NCBI GenBank assembly: GCA_959600065.1
Contig: CAUGKZ010000066.1
Span: 1 to 7,776 of the forward strand
Direction of reading: 5' to 3'
Origin: an uncultured Kroppenstedtia sp.
GTDB lineage: Bacteria; Bacillota; Bacilli; Thermoactinomycetales; DSM-45169
Length of the DNA stretch: 7,776 bases
The notes under the pieces were generated by a model. It searched no databases and was not told the DNA's origin. It was given only the letters and a program-made list of their open reading frames with translations. The position numbers and the translations under genes were made by a program. Below, one piece after another: positions 7,578 to 7,776 of this stretch (positions are counted from its first letter, which is position 1; each line of letters starts with the position of its first letter).

Positions 7578-7693
7578 CTAGAAGCATTGTGATTTACATC
7601 GATCTTGGACGGTTGGGGTCGGCTTTTACATTCCGCCAAAATCGCTCCATGTGAAACCCAGCCCCTGTAATGACTTTTTCACAACACTTCTAG
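7578..7693 (-). repeat. Long-range imperfect inverted repeat in the pgcA upstream region (possible structured leader RNA)
   Basis: The minus-strand sequence CTAGAAGTGTTGTGA (7693-7679) and TCACAATGCTTCTAG (7592-7578) are complementary at 13 of 15 positions. Both exceptions become U-G and G-U pairs in the minus-strand RNA, so all 15 positions can pair there, but they would be C-A mismatches in a plus-strand RNA. Inside, GGGGCTGG (7665-7658) can pair with CCGACCCC (7622-7615) with one mismatch. No T-box, purine, or other riboswitch core that I know is recognisable, and no U-run follows. It could be a leader structure, a small mobile-element remnant with terminal repeats, or chance. Confidence 0.45.
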
Positions 7694-7776
7694 TGTGCCT
7701 TCAATCCACTTTGATCTTGTTTTTGTCCTGGCATTCAAGAGGGTACAAGTCTCGCCGGAAGGACTCTTCCCTTCCC
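7694..7776. other. Upstream edge, no gene or confident promoter seen
   Basis: No open reading frame of note reaches the window edge here. I looked for a minus-strand promoter for pgcA and found only weak candidates, such as TTGAAG followed 17 nt later by TGAAAA (the latter matching three of six positions). pgcA may be transcribed from outside the window or from a promoter I cannot recognise. Confidence 0.4.

Noticed and set aside
7594..7650. Minus-strand 18-codon frame (MERFWRNVKADPNRPRSM) as a leader peptide of pgcA
   Set aside because: It lies in the loop of the putative long helix, has no well-spaced ribosome binding site, and its composition suggests no known leader peptide; such a short frame is expected by chance.
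7684..7696. ACACT-TCT-AGTGT small palindrome as a separate operator
   Set aside because: Only 5-bp arms, and it overlaps one arm of the longer inverted repeat, which explains it better.
7521..7776. T-box or other known riboswitch upstream of pgcA
   Set aside because: No T-box AGGGTGG-type sequence, no S-box core, no terminator with a U-run; the structure seen does not fit a class I can name.

Overview
The window is ordinary chromosomal DNA, most likely from a Bacillota/Bacillales bacterium of moderately high GC. The basis is protein resemblance to Bacillus-type MetH, YitJ and PgcA, a textbook S-box (SAM-I) riboswitch, strong GAGGAGG-type ribosome binding sites and a sigma-A-type promoter. 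A Thermoactinomycetaceae-like origin is a guess, not shown. All three genes lie on the minus strand, so the window reads from right to left. No mobile elements, CRISPR, tRNA or rRNA were seen.

Layout in the direction of transcription: (1) 7776-7521 is the upstream region of a phosphoglucomutase gene. It has no confident promoter, but it holds a long-range 15-bp RNA helix and a hairpin around the ribosome binding site. (2) 7520-5805 is pgcA, alpha-phosphoglucomutase. (3) 5804-5462 is a 343-nt intergenic region holding a strong promoter, a perfect 9-bp palindrome near the RNA 5' end, a complete SAM-I riboswitch with a competing antiterminator, and an intrinsic terminator. (4) 5461-1979 is metH, the cobalamin-dependent methionine synthase. 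(5) 1962-100, only 16 nt after metH, is a yitJ-type fusion of a homocysteine S-methyltransferase domain to methylenetetrahydrofolate reductase. (6) 99-1 is a short tail with no convincing terminator.

The metH-yitJ pair is a coherent methionine module. The reductase half of YitJ makes 5-methyl-THF, MetH transfers that methyl group to homocysteine, and S-adenosylmethionine, made from the methionine, shuts the operon off through the S-box leader. pgcA is a separate sugar-phosphate gene upstream with no evident metabolic link.

I do not see an undescribed multi-gene system here. The items most worth a second look are non-coding: the long helix upstream of pgcA, whose two imperfect positions pair only in the sense RNA, and the palindrome between the metH promoter and its riboswitch.
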